Below, in pieces: positions 54,457-64,000 of a stretch of DNA of 64,000 nucleotides; the first letter of the stretch is position 1; each line of letters opens with the position of its first letter. The position numbers and the translations under genes were made by a program. This stretch comes from Sporothrix humicola. Its lineage: Eukaryota; Ascomycota; Sordariomycetes; Ophiostomatales; Ophiostomataceae. The stretch lies in NCBI GenBank assembly GCA_021396245.1, contig WNYE01000086.1, positions 119,155-183,154 of the forward strand, in the 5' to 3' direction. The notes below the pieces were generated by a model that had not been told where the DNA came from, searched no databases, and saw only the letters and a list, made by a program, of their open reading frames with translations.

Positions 54457-57054
54457 CTATGGCGAAGTATTCATTGGGTCCCCCGTCGCCGACGTGCTCG
54501 TCGCCACGGCCGCTGCTGTCGTTGCAAAGTACCGCACGTCGACGTCGTCGTCCTTTTGCAGCTTCTCGAGGCTCGGCAGCACGCGGCTCTGGATCAGCTC
54601 GGCGCCCTTGGCCGATGGCGTGGGCGGTGCAGTGCCCTCGGGCGCCTTCTCGGCGGCCTTCTCGAGTGAGTACACCGTGCCCTGGTCGGGCAGCCGCTTC
54701 AGCACGTCGATCAGCACGCCGTACGTCTTGGCGACGTTGAAGCGGATATTCGGGATCTCGTCCACCACCAGCTTGTCCATCATCGGGAGGATGTGCTTGC
54801 CAATCACCTCCAGGCTGACCACACTTGCGAGGGTCTAAGGGACGTTAGTAAGAATTTACTCTCATCTGAATAGCGTGAGGGGAGAACTTACCGTAATGGC
54901 AAAGCAGGTCGTCATCCGGTACAGGTAGTTGGGATGGTTGCCCATAGCCATGACTTTCGGAATAATCGCCTCGCTGGCCCAGTCAACACCAAACACCTCT
55001 GTGAGCTTCTTGAGGTTGTGTGTTGCCGCCTCGCGAATCGAAAACACCGTGTCACCAAGCCATCCCATGCACAGACTGCTCAGCTTCTCGTCAAAGAACT
55101 CGACACCCAGCTGGCTGGCCAGCAGGGGAATGTACTCGATGATTGCCAACCGCACGCGCCACTGCTTGTCCTCGGCCAGCTGAACAATGGCCGGCAGCAG
55201 AGACTGAGAAAGGAGGTCGATACCGATGACTGCGGAAAGGGTTAGTATATGAAGTTTCAAGGAGGAAGATGCCAACAAGCCTGCATACCTTGGTTCACAA
55301 GCTCCAGTTTGGAAATGATGTGAAGGCGGACCTCGGGGAACTCGTCCTTTAGCATTTGCAAGAACATCGGCAGCAGATGGTCGATTGTCCTAGAAAACTA
55401 ATTAGTGCATGATTCAACAGTATGTTCTAGGAGCGACTCGGACATACTCTTGCTTCCCCAGAATTGGTGCGAGCCCGGAAATCTGTGTGCCCAGAGCAGC
55501 GCGCACGTGCTGGGAGCTGTCCGACACAAGGTCTTCGACAGTGGGCATAATCTCGTTGAGAAGCATGTCGCGCTCGACAAGGGCGCAGAAGCCGGGTATT
55601 TGGCCGGCAATCGCGGTGCGCACCTCGGCTTCGTTGTCCTTGAGCAGCTTCACAAAGGCGGGAACCAGATCTCTCGTAACGACCTCCTCGTCGACGGCCT
55701 TGGCAATCTTCTCAAAGTGGTCGGCCACCATGTACCGCACACGCCAGCTCTTGTCCTCGATGAGGCTGCGTAGGGCCGTCAGCAGAACGCCGTGGCTAGA
55801 CTGCTGCTCCTTGGGGACGACCTCGGCGATGGCGATGAGGATCTCGACCGTCAGCAGACGGACGCTGTCCTGGTCGTCTTGTGCGAGGTGCTGGAAGAGC
55901 GGGATCATCTCGTCGATCACAATGGCGGCGGGCATCTCCTTGACAAATTTGGGCATGTGGGTGGCGGACTGGCGCCGCACCATCGGGGTATCATCGTGGA
56001 CAAGCTGTCCGAATTGCTGGCGGAGCTGCTCCTGGACGCTGGGCGGCACCTTCTTGTAGGGGGCTGTGTAGAGGCCGCAGCCTGACACTTTGGACGTGAA
56101 CCAGTCGGCCTTGGACAGGCGCACGGTTAGGGGCACAAAGTACTCCTCGACCTGCTTGGGCGACAGCTGGTCGCAGATCTTGTTGAGGGACTCGACGGCC
56201 TAGAGAAAAGGAGATAGGGGTTAGTTCGCACGTCGGAAAAGGTACCAAACGCGGAGGATCAGAGGATCAGACGCACTTTGTCCCGGACAACGGGCTCCTC
56301 GATCGCGGCGAGGTTCTCTAGGGGCGACAGGAGCACATGGCCCCACTCCGGGCCGCCGACGTAATCGATGAAACCACCGAGCTCCTCGCTCAGGGCAACA
56401 AGCACCTCATCCTCATCTTCGACAGATTCTGTAGTGGCACAACATCAAGGGTCAGTATACAATGCACGACAAGAGCTGGCATTAAGCTGCCAGAAGCTAC
56501 CCCGCCCTTTGACGCGTCTTGATAGCCTTGCGGACAAGCTCGGCATCAATACCTTGCCCCGAAAGGCAGGCTCGACAGGCTCATTTTGTTGTGATGCACA
56601 GCACGTGTGACAGTAAAGCGGTATCGGATACGTGACGTCCAGGGAGATGGGCAAAGGGAAGAGCAGCTTCAGGCGAGGTGGCGAGGTCAAAACAACAAGA
56701 GGGGAAGGATATCACCGACCATCGAGAAAGGGAATCAGTTCTTCGCGCGTGCGCTCAGCGCCGAGGGCGAGAGCAATCGTCGACAGACGGTGAATGGCAT
56801 TCAGGCGGAGCAGGACATCATCGTGCTAGAAAGTGAGGGTAAAAACGGCGCGTTAGCTATCAGTATCCATGGGTATCACAATCTTGTCGTGTGATAGAGG
56901 GGCCAAGGCCATAGCAATCAGCAGCGATCAGCTTCAGCTGACAGGCCCAAACCGAGATCATCCAGATCCAAGCCGAGAAGGGTCGTACCTTGAGCTCGTC
57001 GATAAGCACGGCGATGGGGTAGAGCTCGTCCTGAGAAGTCGGCGCGTCTGCCAT
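54457..57054 (-). CDS. TPD3: Protein phosphatase 2A scaffold (A) subunit
   Basis: Seven exons: 56989-57054, 56720-56825, 56277-56428, 55448-56199, 55289-55389, 54892-55229 and 54457-54834. They join in phase to 630 residues, beginning MADAPTSQDELYPIAVLIDELK. The protein is a row of HEAT repeats, including RSLIEDKSWRVRYMVADHFEK, DNEAEVRTAIAGQIPGF, DEFPEVRLHIISKLELV, EDKQWRVRLAIIEYIPLLA and DEIPNIRFNVAKTYGVL. Tpd3/PR65 holds the catalytic C subunit and one of several B subunits. Length is slightly above the usual roughly 590-620, from a C-terminal extension rich in Ala/Thr (KAPEGTAPPTPSAKGAE and a TTAAAVATSTS tail). Intron 2 uses a GTCGGT donor, the only non-GTRNG donor among the genes here; the alternative donor four bases on breaks the frame. 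The N-terminal exon was placed by family similarity. Confidence 0.93.
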
Positions 57055-59266
57055 GAGGAACGGAATTGTGGGGTGTGTGAAGCGGGAAAAATGCGAGATC
57101 AAAATAAAGGACGGGTTCGACGATCGATTGAGCGGAGAGAGACGCGGCGATGCTTTGTCCTTTGGTCTGGCGGGCGAGATCCAAAAGACAAAAGCAGGGG
57201 CGAGGCGTCGCGCGAGAAAAGGGAGGGGTGAGCGGTAACGTCGATGGGGGCGTTCGATGATGTTTATTCGAGACACGAAAAAATAAGAATAAAGGCCGGG
57301 GCGGTCAACGGGGTCGATGATTGCGCAGCCGGAGATCGGAACGGGTTTGTTGGTTGTTTGGTTTGTTGTGGATATGGGGAAAAGAAGAGTGAACAGAAGA
57401 TGAAATCACAAGGGGGCAAGACAAGAGAGAAGAAGAGATGAGAGGGATGCAAGCGCTTCTCGAGCTAAAACAAAAATAGAAACCGAGCAGGCGGAGAAAA
57501 AAGAGACGGTCTGGCGAGAGGAGGGGTGATGCGGTTTCGACGAGATCGCGCTTTCGTGGAGAGCTTGGTTTATGGTTGTGACGGATTGACGATGGGAGGG
57601 AGGCTGGATTGAGATTTTTGGATTGAGATTGGGAAGGGGAAGCAACAAGAGAAAAAGAGACTCTGGAGGGAAAACGGAATGGGTCCCCTTTTGGTGATGG
57701 TGGTGGTATGGTGCCAATGCTTCGAAAAAGGCAAGTAGGCAAGGTTCGCAGGAGAGGAAGGGGCAGCCCGGGACCTCGCCAAAGCAAGGTTTTGCTGCCA
57801 AAACAGCACTCACCACCTAATCCCCGCTACAGCGAGTGGCGGTCGCTGGGTCGCTAGGGGGGCGGCTCTGGTTGTTGTTTGGTGCTCCTTCCCTCCCCCT
57901 CGCTTCCCCCCCCCCTTTCGGAGTTTTGTTTTTTCGTTCCTTGTTTCGCTGCGCTTTCCCAACGTCTCTCCTGCTGAGAGCTGGGCGGTGTCGCTAGTGC
58001 TAATTTAAAAATTGGGGGGCGCGTTGTCTCGTCGGGGGGGCCGGGCGCGCCTTCCCAAATAGTGGGATACCGCTCCCAGCCCCGTACACAGGGTGTTATC
58101 TACAGAAGATATGCTGCAGGGGAGAGCTGAACAATTACATTACCAAAACGAAACAATGCAGCTTTGTGTACGACATTTTTGTGTTCAATATTGCCCAAAA
58201 TTTACTGACGTTTTGTCGACAAAAGTCGGCCAGGCACAGAGAGGCCGGGTCGCGTGTGCCTTGTCAGATCCAGTTACGGCAGGAGGCAAACAGCGAATAG
58301 GCGCGGGAAACGGAAAGAGTGATGTAATCGTTCTTTCACTCGTTTCTGCCAGAAACGCAAGCTCTTTCCCAAAATTACCAGGTGTAGCCTAGGATCGGCC
58401 GAAACAACAGCTTCCTCAGGCCAGCCCAACCTAACTCGAGGCAGCTGAAAGTCCAGTGGCGGGGTACTTCTAGTTAGTGAGGGGTGACAGGTTTACAACT
58501 CCAGGAATCCAAGCGACCAGACGCGCAAGAGGACTTTGGCGGCAGATATACGACGTATTAGGCTCGACGTATTAAGGTACAAAGTCCTACCAACGAACAG
58601 TAAGTTTCCGCGTTCATGGAATATTAGGACTTTGTATGCCGTGCAATCTATTTGGCTGCCGAAACGGAAGGCACAGATACAGAAAGCACAAAATAAGCAA
58701 TCGCCCAGACGTATCTGTAAGATACAAATTACAGCGCTCTGTTCCAACTCACAGAGCAAGTACCTCCGTACTTTTACTCCATCAGACTACAGACGCCAAT
58801 GCAAGATTACAGCACCCAAAAGCTTGGGCCCAGTTCGGTTGAGCAACGGCGGGGTTGCGGGCGGCGGCTGGCAAATAGGGGAACTTGTTTGCAGCGTATT
58901 ACAGAGCACAGCTCGCGGCAACACGAAAATCACCATCCCATCTTTTGCGAAAGCACGTGATATCAGGTTGTCAACTTTGGATACTTGGCATGTAAACCTC
59001 AGGGGCATCGAATGTCAACAAACCCAGGAAAAGGAAATAAAAATATCGCATTGATCGCTGATTTTCCGTGTTCTTCAACACTGGGTAACGTAGAAGGGAC
59101 GTAATAGAAGGGAGTAGGAAAATAAAATCAAAGGAAAACGCTATTGTATACAAATGCAAAGCCCCCTCTAATCATAAAAATAATTCAGAAAAGCAACGTC
59201 GAGACGCCGTAGACACCCAGTAATAATGACTTCACCCAGCTACTTAACCCCCTAGCCGTAGCCTAT
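57055..59266. other. Intergenic, 2.2 kb: TPD3 promoter and YMR1 3' region
   Basis: The TPD3 leader side (57055-57800) is purine-rich on the plus strand. At 57905-58060 there are C and G runs. From about 58090 to 59260 the DNA is AT-richer and carries an inverted repeat and direct repeats at 58551-58636. The open frame 58536-59054 is not supported as a gene. Confidence 0.45.
58551..58636. repeat. Direct and inverted repeat cluster
   Basis: CGACGTATTA occurs at 58551-58560 and 58565-58574. TACAAAGTCCTA at 58578-58589 has its exact reverse complement TAGGACTTTGTA at 58625-58636, with a 35-base spacer. The cluster lies in AT-richer DNA and might be a fragment of a small mobile element or a stem-loop. 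Confidence 0.55.
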
Positions 59267-62200
59267 CTACCTAAACATATCCCGCATCTCCTGCTCGCCG
59301 CTCGTGCGGTTCAGCTGCCGGCTGCGGCGGCCGGTACCGCTGCCACCGACAAACGAGTCAAAGACGCCACCACTGCTGCCGCCGGCATCCTCCGCCACGT
59401 CATCGCCAGCAAGACCAAAGAGAGCTTCACGGCCGTTAATGTTGCTAACAGCGGGAGCAAGTGCAGAGCCGGAACCGGAGCCAGACCCAGATCCTGAGCC
59501 AGACCCAGAACCGAAAACCTCATTGGCAGGCCCACTGTTGAAACTGTTCCCAGCACTGCTGCTGCCTCCACCAAAGCTGTTGCTCCCAGCAGACTTGAGT
59601 GTCCCAATGACACCGCCGACTTTCTGGCCCAGGCCCAGACCGGCAATGCCGTCTCTGATGGCGGCAAAGGCGCCCGGCTCGTTGGTCGACGGGCCGGCGC
59701 GCTGCAAGAAGGGAGCCGAGCCCGGGTCGTCGTCGTCGGCGCCAACGGGCGTGGCAAGCATAGCGCGGGCAGTGGCGGCGTTGGGGGCAGAGTGGGTTGA
59801 CGAGGCGGCTGATGCTCCTGACCTGGTGCTCTCCAGCTCGGCACCCGCCGACTGAGAGCTCTGGAAGGAGGGTGGCGGGACAGGACTGGCACCGCGGCGG
59901 GGCGAGGCGGACTGGCTGCTGCGGGCACTTCTTGCGGAGAGCATGGCAGCGGCCGGGTCGTCGTCGCCGGGTGTGACGATAACAGTGGCGGGCGCCGCGG
60001 CGGTGGCCGTCATGGTGGCGTGGTAGTTGGCTGCGTTGGTGGAGCGCTCGGCAGCAGCTGCAGCGGCGGCGTGCAGCGCGCTGTTCATGTCCTGATCGGT
60101 GCGGTTAAAGGCCTGGTACCACCAGCGGATCTCATCGAGCTTGGGGAACAGAAGCCGGTCGTCTTGGCGGCCGCCTGTCCCTTCATTACTGAGAGCCGCC
60201 GCCATGGCAGTGGCGTCGTATTGGGGGTTGGTAAATTCTGCGCGGCGGGACAAGAAGTAGTCCCAGACGGACGAGGTGCGGTCGCGGACTTTGGCGTCGA
60301 GGCGCTGGCGCTCATTATTGTAGAGGAACGTGCCGTACTGGCACGAGTACAAGTGGTACAACAAGCGGCGGAGGAAGCGCTCGTTGAATTCGAAGCGGGT
60401 TGGGTGCTGCCGCAGCAGTTGGTAGGTGGCATCCAGGAACTGGTGGAAGACGGGACTGATCTCACGCGGGCGTGTTGCCTGGCCCTCTTCGACTGGTGGT
60501 GCAGGCCGAGAGCTTGAGCTGGCAGCAGAAGCCTCCTCGCCTCCTGCGCCTGCGTTGTTGTCACCGTCCGACTCATCCCTGTCCTGGCTCAGACCCTTTC
60601 TGAAGAACCGACCTACACTCGCCACGGTTTCCAGCACCTCGTTGCGTCTGTCGCCGCCGCCGGAGCCAGAGTCGGACTCGCCCGGCTCGATCCTTGTACC
60701 GGCCATGGCGTCCATTTGCGTGACGAACCACTTCTCTGAGTTGAGGTAGCCCGACCGCTGCTGGAACATGTGGCCAAAGGACAGCCAGTCCTTTTCGACC
60801 AGGACGATGAAGCCGTCAATGGTGCGGAAGTAGGGGTCCAACATTATTTGCGACAAACCACTCAACTGGCTGGTGCGGTCCCAGCCGTCCGAGCAGTGGA
60901 TCAGCACGTGGGCAGCGCTGACGCCGACCTGGCGTGCAATGGTCTGAGAGCCGGCCAAGATGCCGCGGATGTGCTTGAGCCAGCCGCTCTTGGCCAGCAG
61001 GTCTTGGTTGGGCGGTAGAGGCGAGACGTCGGCGTCCTTGACGGCCTCAATGACCTTGTTGAGGGATTCGCGCATGACGTGAATGTTGTCAATACTAAGG
61101 AACATTTTGGTGGCCGACTTGTAGTGGTCCATGTTCTCGGAGCCCTTGCCGACCACCTGCATGGCCAGCGAATTGATGGCTGGGCGGGCGTCCACAATGA
61201 GATTGTCCCGGCGGGCACCAACGATGCGGTGGCCCGACCCGTCGACGCCGTCGTCAGCCTCGGTGGCAGAGTCGTCGCCGCTGGCACCTGGGCCCGGACC
61301 ACCATTGGCGGCGGCCACGGCATTTTCCACGGCTCCATCGTACGAGACAATCATAGTGTCGCCGCTCCCGCTCCCCGAGTCGCCGCTCGGTGTCGACGTG
61401 CCGCTGTTGTTGCTGGCATTGTTATTGTTATTGTTATTGCTGTTGCCGCCGTCGCCTCCACTAAACACGGCCGTTGACTTGTAAAAGCAGGCGCTCACGA
61501 GCCGCTCGTCCTGTATGCTGCGGTTGTTCCGGACGCCCACCAACGGTTGCGAGCTGCGCGTGATGCTGCACTGCGTGATGGGGTGGTAGTATGTCAGGGC
61601 TGGGATGCGCGCTCGCGAGCGGAACTGCCCGGCATACTTCAAGACGTTATCAGAGATCTTGGAGGGCACGACCAGCAGTTTTGGGTACGTGGGCGAAAAG
61701 GTATAGTCCTTGTTGATGTGCGAGATGCGCCAGCCACGGTCGGGCAGCTTCTCGCTGATGCCCTGGCGGCGGAACTCAGCACGGGCGTCATAAACATCCC
61801 AGCCGCACAGGTCCTTCTCTTGACGGGCCGGCACGTACGAGAAAGCATACAGCTTCTCGATGCTGCCGAGCCGGCAGGTGCGATTGCGAATAAACTCAAA
61901 CGCATCGCGGGCCTGCTTTTCGTCGGTGAAGCTGAAACAGACGATATTGAAGTCGCGGCACCGAATGCGGATAGACGAGGGCACGCCACTCGTGGGCGGC
62001 GTAGGGCGGAACGTGCAGTGCGCAATGATAGGGTACGTTATCCACGACTCGCGCTGACGGACAGGTCCGGGCGGTGGCGGCTGTGGTTTTTGCTTGTTGG
62101 GCTCAGAGGGTGTGGCAGTAACAGTCGAGGAGGAGTCGTTGGACGAGCGAGCTTGGGTATCTTTGTCCTTTGGTGGTGGAGGTGGAGGTGTTCCCGACGA

Positions 62201-62432
62201 AGATGCAGAAGTAGAAGCTGTTGGTGCCGAAGGCGGTGTCGGGACCGGGGCACAGAAGACGATGTGGAAGTTGGTCAGCTTCAGCGTGCCCCGCGTCGAC
62301 GTCCCGGCGGACAGGACGCTGACATTCTCGATTGTCTGAAAGTGACGTAGGTGGTTAGCAAATATCAAAGCTTGAAGCTTGAGAAAAAGATCAGATAAGG
62401 ATCAGAAGAAGACGCACGAGCTTGGGGTCCAT
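59267..62432 (-). CDS. YMR1: Myotubularin-type phosphoinositide 3-phosphatase
   Basis: Exon 1 is 62418-62432 (MDPKL), followed by a GTGCGT donor, an 82-nt intron and a TTTCAG acceptor; exon 2 is 59267-62335. The product is 1027 residues. An N-terminal GRAM/PH-like domain (TIENVSVLSAGTSTRGTLKL and TNFHIVF) is split by a Pro/Ser/Thr-rich insertion. The myotubularin catalytic domain includes WRISHINKDYTFSPTYPKLL and the complete CX5R active site HCSDGWDRTS with C486 and R492, then KDWLSFGHMF and RFEFNERFL. Active enzymes of this type remove the 3-phosphate from PI3P and PI(3,5)P2 on endosomal and vacuolar membranes. Disordered parts include an Asn run (near residue 330), and a C-terminal GSGSGSGSG stretch. 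Much longer than yeast Ymr1 because of these insertions. It shares the endolysosomal theme of CCZ1 and AP-1 sigma, but they are not linked in expression as far as sequence shows. Confidence 0.93.
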
Positions 62433-63454
62433 GCCGGTCGTCGGGCGCCGCCGTCGGGTCGGCAGCGACGCAGGGCAGGAATGGAGAGAGAAAGGTAGAA
62501 GCGGTAGTAATAAAGGGTCGAAATGTGAAGTCCGTGAGTTGGGAGCTGTGAGCTGCAAGCTGTGAGCGGAGCTGTGTCGGGAAGCTGTATCTGAGAGCTC
62601 TTCAGCCGTTTAATGACGCGGCTCCGGGAGCGGCGGGCAAACACAAGGGCGGGGAACGGAGCTTTGTGGGCTGTCGTAGCAAATGCTGTGGTCGGTAAAG
62701 AATGGCCAAAGAATAGTCAAAGAAATGCTGTCGTGCGCGCGTGTGCAGTAAGCCGCGAGAACACAAGACCAGACGCAGCTTGTTGCATCTCTCAGTAGAG
62801 AGTATTGATGTTGAGATCAAATGCTGGGGCCGGAGGGGTCAGGCCAGGGCCTAGTGGTTTGCAGCCTGCCTATGAGGAAGGAGCTCTGTTGTCGGGTGGG
62901 TGGCAGTGGTGGGTAGTGGCGGCGCTTGGCAAGAGCGTGGTGAGAACGTGCCCAATTCCAGTCACGTGGAGCTGCCCAGCCTGTGAACACCTCGTCTTGC
63001 TGCCAGCATTCCCCTTCTTTGGACTTCGCTTGTTGGGGTTGCTTTTTTGTTGAAACACGTATTATCTGCTCATATGTTTTTTTAATTACTTTGTTCAGAC
63101 AAAAAACAGCATAGTCACGATTCCGCACATCGACGCCTACCGGTGACGTCGTTCAGCCAAAACTGACGGGCCAGACAATAGCAGCGCCCAACCTTCTATT
63201 ACTGGTCACGTGATCCGAATTGACACGTTTGACGTACATTGACTTACACAACCTGAACGTCAAAGGATATTGGGCATTGCTCTTACAATAAACATAGGGA
63301 TTTATTAGATTAAGCTCCAGATCACAAGTATTAATTCGAATTACATTCTGATTTAGGCAATATTTCCTCTTTGTATTTTCAGTCTTGGAAGTTAACTTAC
63401 AAGCGCGAACAATGTAATTCAACCCTCACATCTGAGCTGATATCGACGGAAATT
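62433..63454. other. Intergenic, 1.0 kb: YMR1 promoter and AT-richer flank
   Basis: Up to about 63050 the composition is like other intergenic DNA here. From about 63060 it becomes AT-richer. The open frame 63153-63422 (-) has no recognisable family. No RNA gene is seen. Confidence 0.4.
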
Positions 63455-63649
63455 CTACACACTCGCATCAAGGTCAACATAGTCATCGTCTAGTGATTCA
63501 TCGACTTGACAGATGATCTGTCTTGTCAGTTGCTCGGATGTGATCCGTACTCCCGTCCAACGGACTGTCGGCTCACGTTCCTCCCGATGTTGTGGATGAG
63601 CCAAACCCATGCGGGCGGAGTGCCAGTATATTGGTCCATGAAGTAGATC
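63455..63649 (-). pseudogene. Possible coding remnant or terminal exon
   Basis: The minus frame is open from after the TAA at 63652-63650 to the TAG at 63455, 64 codons, with an ATG at 63610 (51 residues from there). The translation (VRWTGVRITSEQLTRQII, then CQVDESLDDDYVDLDASV at the end) is non-repetitive and ends in an acidic tail, more protein-like than the surrounding frames. Its codons often end in A or T, unlike the genes in this window. It may be the 3' exon of a gene or a decayed mobile element; an AG that could be an acceptor lies just upstream. Low confidence. Confidence 0.25.
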
Positions 63650-63921
63650 TTAGCGTACTATTCCCGGACTCAAAGATAATGAGATTCATGACTCGGTTTG
63701 TGCCCAAACAGTATGTGTAGGCAGGCAAGCTGCCATGCCGAGAAGGCTGTGAGGCATATGCTTTTGCAGTTTCGGGAAATACTTCTATTTTCGTACATCT
63801 TACAGAGAGGCCGGGTCAATAAACAACCTAGCCGTAAAACAGATGTCGCCAAGTTTGTGTTTTATTTTGGTGAAACTTTTTTCTCTTAATGTCATATTTT
63901 AAAATCTGTACTTTTCCCCGG

Positions 63922-63923
<2 letters not shown>

Positions 63924-64000
<77 letters not shown>
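63924..64000. repeat. Poly-G run at the right edge of the window
   Basis: Seventy-seven consecutive G with no interruption, reaching the last base. Homopolymers of this length are very unlikely in a GC-balanced fungal genome. It is best read as a sequencing or assembly artefact at a contig end. Confidence 0.9.

Noticed and set aside
58536..59054. 172-codon frame near the inverted repeat
   Set aside because: Basic, irregular translation of AT-rich DNA that begins at a non-ATG codon; kept only as part of the repeat observation.
63000..64000. Telomere at the contig end
   Set aside because: There is no TTAGGG-type repeat; the end is a pure G run.

Overview
The window looks like nuclear DNA of a filamentous ascomycete, most likely a Sordariomycete. 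The coding regions are GC-rich with G/C-ending codons. Introns are mostly short, with GTRNGT donors, CTAAC-like branch points and CAG/TAG acceptors. The protein set is fungal: a subgroup C chitinase, Axl2, Bud32, Maf1, Ymr1, Tpd3 and Cdc48. Species cannot be fixed from sequence alone. The last 77 bases are pure G, which suggests that the right edge is a contig end with a sequencing artefact.

Layout. 1-12.9 kb: CCZ1 (cut by the left edge), MAF1, AP-1 sigma and BUD32 on the minus strand, and the glutamate-cysteine ligase modifier subunit on the plus strand. 16-20 kb: a conserved fungal membrane protein (+) facing a carboxymuconolactone-decarboxylase-like gene (-). 20.7-25.8 kb: a five-exon, 1610-residue secreted GH18 chitinase (-). 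27-32 kb: a conserved hypothetical protein (+), a predicted GPI-anchored protein (+) and a secreted double-psi-beta-barrel protein (-). 32-37 kb: a 5.2 kb stretch in which I find no gene. 37-44.6 kb: an EFM6-like methyltransferase (-) divergent from a 1370-residue Axl2-like protein (+). 46.5-51.2 kb: a small hypothetical protein and CDC48 (+). 52-62.4 kb: a small conserved protein, TPD3 and the myotubularin YMR1 (-). 62.4-64 kb: gene-poor, AT-richer DNA and the poly-G end.

Most genes are housekeeping: endolysosomal traffic (CCZ1, AP-1 sigma, YMR1), Pol III control and signalling (MAF1, TPD3), protein quality control (CDC48), tRNA modification (BUD32) and redox (GCL modifier). A cell-wall/secretome group lies at 20.7-31.8 kb. 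There is no sign of an operon, a secondary-metabolite cluster, CRISPR, an rRNA gene or a clear tRNA gene. Exon structures were assembled by eye from splice sites and reading-frame continuity; phases close exactly in every multi-exon gene listed. I did not find a convincing new multi-gene system. The most notable items are the 6-nt first exon of MAF1, the chitinase architecture, possible mobile-element debris near 58.6 kb and 63.5 kb, and the gene-free 32-37 kb block.
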